This document shows, piece after piece, positions 58,932-64,000 of a stretch of DNA of 64,000 nucleotides (position 1 is the stretch's first letter; each line of letters opens with the position of its first letter). Position numbers and translations under genes: made by a program. Location: contig NZ_LANP01000001.1 in NCBI RefSeq assembly GCF_000964595.1, positions 19,816 to 83,815 of the forward strand. The letters are read 5' to 3'. A model generated the notes under the pieces. It saw nothing but the letters and a program-made list of their open reading frames with translations. It searched no databases and was not told the origin of the DNA. This DNA is from Orientia chuto str. Dubai. Its GTDB lineage: Bacteria; Pseudomonadota; Alphaproteobacteria; Rickettsiales; Rickettsiaceae.

Positions 58932-59049
58932 TATTCTGGCTCTTTATTATGATGAAGTTTAAGAGTGAAAATTTCTAGATAGTAATTTTGTTCAAGCTAT
59001 TTATTATTCAAAGTAATATTGTGTTCTAATCTACTGTATAATATGTATT

Positions 59050-59598
59050 TTATACTAATATTTTTTTATAACTTTGATATATTTGGTTAATACTAGCAAA
59101 GACTTTTGACTCTAAAATTCTTCGATCATACAACTCACTTATATGCAGTAATAGCCCAGGTTTAATTGCGTTAATAATCGAAAAATCTACAGCTGTAGCA
59201 GTAGTATATTCAACCTTAACCGACTTATTAATAAACTTATTGCTTAAAAATTGAATATTAGTACCATTATAATTTAACTGATAAAGTTGCTGATCAATAA
59301 TAGAATTATCGCTCTCATTTTTAATGATAAGAATTTTTTTTGCTGGCACAATCGGTAGCAAAATCATAGTATTTTTAATTCTTTCAATTATATAACAAAT
59401 ATCTTTTTCAATTAAGCTGGCGTGCAAAAATCTCTCTGCATAACTAATAGCAGCTATAGTTAGTGTATTTAAAAGAGAGTTCTCTACTTCGTTCTGAAAG
59501 TCATTGCTATTTATGCGTAAATAATTTTTAATTTCTGCTATAGATAGCAGTTGTTGTTCATGTATTCTACTAATAGTGTAGTAATAATTGTCACCCAT
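59050..59598 (-). CDS. GTA head-tail connector, gp6-like (G6-like)
   Basis: 182 residues. N-terminal helices EIKNYLRINSNDFQNEVEN, LNTLTIAAISYAERFLHASL match the gp6/HK97-type head-tail connector fold (phage_gp6 family), with a beta/linker region and a C-terminal helical tail GLLLHISELYDRRILES. It follows the capsid gene by 26 bases, as in RcGTA. In this family it forms the ring between portal and tail. Confidence 0.8.
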   Translation of the reverse strand: MGDNYYYTISRIHEQQLLSIAEIKNYLRINSNDFQNEVENSLLNTLTIAAISYAERFLHASLIEKDICYIIERIKNTMILLPIVPAKKILIIKNESDNSIIDQQLYQLNYNGTNIQFLSNKFINKSVKVEYTTATAVDFSIINAIKPGLLLHISELYDRRILESKVFASINQIYQSYKKILV

Positions 59599-59624
59599 AA
59601 TAAAACTTCTCTTTAATGATATAA

Positions 59625-60749
59625 TTACTTGTCTTTATTGAGTTGTAGAATTCTTATTGCTTTAGAAACAATAATATCTCCTCCAACTCGTTTTACTGCA
59701 TAAAATTTTATAAAAGGCTTTTCAGTATATGGATCACGTGTCATTTTAATGTTAGTAGCATGATCAACAATTTTATATGCCAGTTTAAAATCAGCTAATA
59801 CAATAGGATAACAAAATGTAGCATCATCAGTTAGCTGAGCAATTGGCATATCACTTGCGCATATTACCGGTATTCCTAAGATTGTTTGTGGTAAACTTGT
59901 TGATAATTTAGGTTGCCAAATAAATCTACCTAAAGAATCTTGAATAGTTTGAATTTTTGATAGAGTAGTACGATGCATTAACAATGTTGAATTGGCATGA
60001 TAATAATCATCAAGTGAATTAATTAGTAATAGTAATGCTTCAAGATCTATTTTATTGCACTTTATAATTTCAATAGCATATTCTTCAGGCTTATATAATA
60101 TACCACGTGGTTGGCTAATACCATTTCCAAAAATAAAACTTCTATTTTCAGCATTAGCAAAGCTTTCTTCTAATCTCTCAATTAGCCAGTTCTCAATATT
60201 GATGTTAGAATCATCTAAAAGCTTTTGAGTAGCTTTAGGTTGAGCATAGAGTTCATGTACTGCAATTTTACGACGTAATAGAACAGAAGAATTAGTACTT
60301 ACACGATCATCTTGTTCTGCAACCCAGCCAGTTGCAAACTCATTATCTTCAATTACTATATCTAATACACTACCAGATATTGATTCAATATTAGCAAGTT
60401 GGCGCATTGGAGATTTATGTTTAATACCGCCAATAATTTTTTGATGTAAAGTTGGCTGTGTCAAATAGTAGCCTCCTTCTTCACCACTAGCTGTAAGTTG
60501 AGTTGATTTGGTATTAAGTTGAGTAGCAGCTAGTTCCCCAAATCTAATAAATTCATTTAATCCCTTGGTGCTATAATTTGAGCCAACATAACTATTAGTT
60601 AAAAAATCTTGCCTAGCTATGATAGTTTCAAGGTTATGTATTTTATTCTCAAGTTTTTGAATCATATTTTTTGATGCTAATTCATTTTTATGTTTAGCCC
60701 AATCATTTGATAATTCTAAAATCTTATTATTAATTTGTTCGATTTGCAT
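59625..60749 (-). CDS. HK97-family major capsid protein (GTA G5-like)
   Basis: 374 residues. The first ~55 residues are a coiled coil, the delta/scaffold domain cut off by the prohead protease. The mature HK97 fold follows: GGYYLTQPTLHQKIIGGIKH, DIVIEDNEFATGWVAEQDDR, KIAVHELYAQPKATQKLLDD, AENRSFIFGNGISQPRGILY and a C-terminal FIKFYAVKRVGGDIIVSKA. Full length and intact, similar to RcGTA capsid. Lies 10 bases after the protease gene. Confidence 0.95.
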   Translation of the reverse strand: MQIEQINNKILELSNDWAKHKNELASKNMIQKLENKIHNLETIIARQDFLTNSYVGSNYSTKGLNEFIRFGELAATQLNTKSTQLTASGEEGGYYLTQPTLHQKIIGGIKHKSPMRQLANIESISGSVLDIVIEDNEFATGWVAEQDDRVSTNSSVLLRRKIAVHELYAQPKATQKLLDDSNINIENWLIERLEESFANAENRSFIFGNGISQPRGILYKPEEYAIEIIKCNKIDLEALLLLINSLDDYYHANSTLLMHRTTLSKIQTIQDSLGRFIWQPKLSTSLPQTILGIPVICASDMPIAQLTDDATFCYPIVLADFKLAYKIVDHATNIKMTRDPYTEKPFIKFYAVKRVGGDIIVSKAIRILQLNKDK

Positions 60750-60758
60750 AATATATAT

Positions 60759-61304
60759 TTAGATAATGTTGTTTAGTGATTTTTGTGCTTCACTTAATAA
60801 GTTCAGTATAAGCTGCTGCTGATTAAAGTTAAGTATTGAAGCGTTTTTAAGATTGTGTATTTTAGCATATTTATTGGCTGGAAAAGTAACTAGACTCACC
60901 TCCCATAGTAATGCAGATTTTATTATTCTATTACCTTGCTCGTTATAACTAAAATCCTCAATAGTAAAACCAATACTAAAATTGTTAATTACTCCTTGTT
61001 GAATTAGTGCTATAGCTTCCTGCCCTTTTTGAATATGCTGATTAATACTTGCTTCAATTTCAACTCCATATTCATCTTCTATAATATTAGTAATTAATCC
61101 AATAGGAAAATCCATGTCATGTTGCCAGAGTAACTTAATATCGGATTGATTATAGTTTTGATAAATATTTTTAAATGCTCCTTTAAGGATACAGTCTCCA
61201 GAACTATCAACAATATTAAAAACAGTAGCATATCCACTGATAATAACATTATCACGATTGGCTGCTTTAATGACAAAATTCGTCTTACAGTTGTCGTTGT
61301 TCAC
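60759..61304 (-). CDS. HK97-family prohead protease (GTA G4-like)
   Basis: 181 residues of the U35 prohead protease family. The catalytic His is in LLWQHDMDFPIGLITNI and the Ser in NNFSIGFTIED; the opening SGYATVFNIVDSSGDCILKG is the family start. It would cut the capsid delta domain. Next to its start (61304) the portal and terminase genes expected in a GTA or phage are absent: the sequence changes to an unrelated repeat gene. Confidence 0.93.
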   Translation of the reverse strand: MNNDNCKTNFVIKAANRDNVIISGYATVFNIVDSSGDCILKGAFKNIYQNYNQSDIKLLWQHDMDFPIGLITNIIEDEYGVEIEASINQHIQKGQEAIALIQQGVINNFSIGFTIEDFSYNEQGNRIIKSALLWEVSLVTFPANKYAKIHNLKNASILNFNQQQLILNLLSEAQKSLNNII

Positions 61305-61429
61305 TATTACTCATCTCTATAAAAGCGTTATTAAGTAATACTACTATACTGAATAACACGCTATGCACTAATAGCTATACCCAACTAAATGTATGAAAAT
61401 ATTATAAATTAAAAACAGATACTTTGAAT

Positions 61430-61882
61430 AAAATCTATTATAAACCACAGAGTTCGATATAAAGCTTTAGCTAATTCTATATGGGCATTATTAGGGCATT
61501 AAAAATCAAGCCATCAGAGCCATTCCTTCAGGCTTGGATAAATCAGGCCACTAATATAATTGAACACTTTAATCCTCAAGACTTATCTAATTCTATTTAT
61601 GCAATATGTACATTAAATATTCTATGCAACTCTAATATTCAAATACCACAGCCATTCATTGATTCTATTAATAGTTCTATTATACAACAGATATGCAATG
61701 AGAATATTATTCAAATTTTGAAGGCACACTATTATTTAGCAAAAAAACTACAGGTATATTAACTATGAAAAATCGGCAACTTCTTGAAAAGAAGTTCAAA
61801 GCTCTTTAAATCCTTATCATACTTCAAATTTACAACTAAATATACTAAAAGTAGTTCAAAAAGCACTCGCATCATACACTGT
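61430..61882 (+). pseudogene. DUF1601-like repeat protein fragment, interrupted by IS630
   Basis: On the plus strand, with one frameshift at about 61490, it reads ALANSIWALLG, then PFLQAWINQATNIIEHFNPQ, DLSNSIYAICTLNI and, after stops near 61760, SSLNPYHTSNLQLNILKVVQ. The W-A and L-A-N-S-I-W patterns are those of DUF1601/OPR-like helical repeats, a multi-copy gene family in Orientia and Coxiella. The frame continues right up to the left inverted repeat of the IS element. Dead copy. Confidence 0.65.
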
Positions 61883-61922
61883 AAAAAGTGAGTACTATAG
61901 CGAAACTAGTATAAAACAGTGA
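61883..61922. repeat. IS630 left terminal inverted repeat
   Basis: Starts AAAAAGTGAGTACTATAG and ends with TATAAAACAGTGA. Compared with the reverse complement of 62689-62729 it matches at about three quarters of positions with one indel. Confidence 0.75.
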
Positions 61923-62688
61923 GTAATAATAAGATGCAATGAAATTAGTATGACGATAGATTTTAGAAAAAAGGCTATAAGGGAAATAGAGAAAATGAGC
62001 TTTGAATGAGTATCAAAAGGTTTTGGAGAAAAGTATTTGTATGGAGTAAGATTGCCGTTAAAGAACGAGCTCCAACAAAAATTTCTATTGATAAAGTGTC
62101 ACAATATAGTGACCATCCAATATGAAAGAGCTGAGCGGCTAGGAGTAAGTAAATCTGGTATACAAAAAGCATTAAAGAGATTGAACGTATAAAAAAAACT
62201 TACAACACCCGAAGGCAAAAGAAGAAGAGAGATTAGAATTTCAGGATAAGATAAAAAGGTATAAGGAAAGGTTATTGTCTTAGAGAGAGCGGTTTTATTT
62301 CTAGTGCTCCTAGAACTACGGATATACAGCAAAAGGTATGAGATGTTACGGAATGCATGATTGGCATCCATCAAAAAGAGTTATAGGCACATTAGTAAAT
62401 AAATCGCTGCTAACCGTATCAATTTTGACTGTTAATACTGCTATTTTAACGGTTGGGTAAAACATGATTTAATACTGAAATTACCTAATAATTCTATAGT
62501 TGTGATGGATAATGCAAGTTTTCATAAAAGCCCGTATTTAAAAACTATGCTAGAAAAAGAAGGGCATAGAGTATTTACCCCCTTATTCTCCTGATTTAAA
62601 TCCTATTGAAAAAAAATGGTTTCAAGCTAAATCTAGAAGAATGAAATATCATTGTGGCGTTGACACTCTGTTCGAAAAGTATATAACA

Positions 62689-62729
62689 TAACTGTTTTAT
62701 AGTGGTTTAGCTATATTATACCACTTTTT
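62689..62729. repeat. IS630 right terminal inverted repeat
   Basis: Reverse complement begins AAAAAGTGGTATAATATAG and ends CTATAAAACAGTTA, pairing with the left repeat. Confidence 0.75.
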
Positions 62730-62759
62730 GTTTTAATATCAGATTTTTGAACATAGGTT

Positions 62760-64000
62760 GGATCATATATCCAGCTTCTATTTTCAGTAGCTTTAGTTAA
62801 ATTTTTTACCGGTGTTGAGTAGCTAAAGTAATTGAACCATTATATTTTCTAGCTATTCTGCCAGCTTCTTCAATAAATTCTCCTGAACGCTTTCCAGCTA
62901 GTAACTTCCAGGCTTCATCAATCATAATTAAAAATGGTCTACTTCTATCTCCCTTAACCATAGTTTGATTGATATGAACAATCATTATTTGTACAATCAC
63001 TGCTAGTAGCTCCGGTACAGACCTTAAATGATCAGTTTCAATTACTACTATATCTGAGTTCAATGACAACTCAGCTTTGCCACTAAAAAACTTACCATGT
63101 TGTCCATCTTTAGTAAAAGGAAATATTGCCAAGCTCCTGAGCATATGATTCTTTTCTAGCTAGTAACCAGTCGGCAATATCAGTTATTTCAGCCTTAGAG
63201 CCCTTATTCTGCCACACTGATATCAGAGCTTTTTGTAACATAGGCTGCTGCAAATCACTTGTTCCATATTGAGGAGCAGCCATGGTTGCTAAAATAGATG
63301 GAAAACTTGATAAAAAGTCTGATCTAGCTTCTATAGCTTTTTCAGTATCGTTTTCTGGTACTTCTGAAAATGGATTAATTGACATTGGGTTTTTCATATC
63401 AAATTCTATGTAGCTGCCACCTAGAATCAAGCATGTACGCTTAAATGATCTTCCATAATCAAGGACAAAAACCTTACCCCCAATGCCCAGAACTGATAGC
63501 ATCATTTCTTGCATAAAAACAGATTTTCCAGATCCAGGAACTCCTGCTATACAGAGGTTGAAGTTCTCATTTGGAGCTGTTGCATGTAATGCTGGTAATA
63601 ATGCGCCACCACAACGTGACCAATACTTTATCTGACCTCGTCTGCCAGTTAATAGCCTCCCTGGAGAGCTTAAATCTCCTTTCCATTCACCAATTATTGG
63701 TAATAAACTTTACTTTCTGATGAAACGGTCTTTATACCTCTACCTAAGCTAGAAAGGGCTGTTCCAAGTCCTATAACCCGCTTTTGACCAATTATATTTT
63801 GATCCTTGTTCAACTAATTGCATTGGTAATGAAGCTATAATACGCTAATGATCATACTTACACGGAACAAAGTACCAACCACTACGTCTTAACATTGAAC
63901 AAAAAGCAGATGCAGACTGTTTAGCCTTTTTATCCCACATAATGACATTGAGATGACACCATTCTATCACCACCCTGTAAAGCTGCTACAGCGCTTGATA
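62760..64000 (-). pseudogene. traC: F-type conjugation ATPase TraC (VirB4 family), fragmented, runs off the window
   Basis: ATPase powering pilus assembly in F-type type IV secretion. Minus-strand reading, in several frames from the window edge: QSASAFCSMLRRSGWYFVPC, LPIIGEWKGDLSSPGRLLTG, then Walker A CIAGVPGSGKSVFMQEM near 63515-63545 and LDYGRSFKRTCLILGGSYIE, frameshift near 63128, then ETDHLRSVPELLAVIVQI and Walker B FLIMIDEAWKLLAG, ending ITLATQHR before 62806 with a few more residues (KNLTKATENRSWI) after another shift. At least three single-base shifts. This is the edge of a conjugative (RAGE-type) element, dead here. Confidence 0.85.

Larger units (their letters stand above)
61883..62729 (+). 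mobile_element. IS630-family element, transposase decayed
   Basis: About 850 bases bounded by imperfect inverted repeats (~40 bases): 61883-61922 and 62689-62729 share TATAAAACAG and most of the rest. Inside, across many frameshifts, the transposase can be followed: MTIDFRKKAIREIEKMSFE, YERAERLGVSKSGIQKALK, RYGMHDWHPSKR, then the DDE catalytic parts VVMDNASFHKSPYLKTM (second Asp) and LNPIEKKWFQAKS (Glu). IS630 inserts at TA; a TA is present on the left flank but TG on the right. No longer mobile by itself. Confidence 0.88.

Noticed and set aside
62099..62374. Minus-strand ORFs over the IS630 element
   Set aside because: The plus strand carries the transposase with DDE motifs.

Overview
The window is almost certainly chromosome of Orientia tsutsugamushi or a very close relative (Rickettsiales, obligate intracellular alphaproteobacterium). 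The DNA is very AT-rich. Housekeeping genes have rickettsial-type products, and between them lie stretches of decayed repeat-family DNA typical of Orientia: a TraC (F-type conjugation ATPase) fragment of the kind found in its amplified integrative element, an ankyrin/F-box gene remnant, a DUF1601-like repeat gene, an IS630 copy and Rpn-family nuclease/transposase remnants. The species call is inference from gene content; no rRNA is present.

Layout. 1-4250 (minus): tuf, tRNA-Trp, secE, nusG, rplK, rplA, rplJ, rplL (cut by the window edge). 4407-7689 (minus): acyltransferase, recR, yciB, then an FTR1 iron permease with a cupredoxin partner. 8087-11813 (plus): tRNA-Lys, pheS, pheT. 11956-19443 (minus): priA, a badly decayed membrane-anchored gene, sucB, sucA. 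19470-22585: a frameshifted sodB, then 2.4 kb of junk with palindromes and Rpn remnants in inverted orientation. 22586-27868 (minus): tatD, metG, rho, mscS-like. 28043-36563: rpmH (one base short), rnpA, a large AsmA-like protein, a quinone-oxidoreductase-like enzyme (minus), ccmD, ccmE, a DUF1189 protein, ruvX, recJ. 37033-40241: SPFH protein, cytochrome c, Trm112-like protein, a small unknown, tRNA-fMet, rpmE, rpmB. 40466-43436 (plus): two transporters and a secreted intradiol-dioxygenase-like protein. 44186-46173 (minus): a kinase-fold candidate effector followed by a second ORF in the -1 frame. 46848-55927: mlaE, mlaF, hda, lon (minus), a PLP dehydratase, an ankyrin/F-box pseudogene, ffh, cutA. 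56009-56995 (minus): membrane-anchored glutaredoxin and a small membrane protein. 57106-61304 (minus): a contracted gene-transfer-agent head/tail cluster. 61420-64000: DUF1601-like gene interrupted by an IS630 element, then decayed traC.

How the parts fit. The core genes cover translation, protein export (SecE, Ffh), respiration (SucAB, cytochrome c, CcmDE), protein quality control (Lon), DNA repair (RecR, RuvX, RecJ, PriA) and lipid/envelope upkeep (MlaEF, PlsC-like, AsmA-like), as expected of an intracellular bacterium living on host metabolites. The accessory material is mostly in decay. The two parts most worth a second look are the gene-transfer-agent block, in which genes for G4, G5, G6, G8, G12 and G13 homologues are packed together with the rest missing, and the candidate effector whose ORF ends at a canonical -1 slippery heptamer.

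A recurring pattern is the loss of a single base inside otherwise well-conserved genes (rpmH, sodB, DUF2460, DUF2163, traC). Either these are real early pseudogenes or some are sequencing indels; the essential rpmH makes the second possibility important for at least part of the set.
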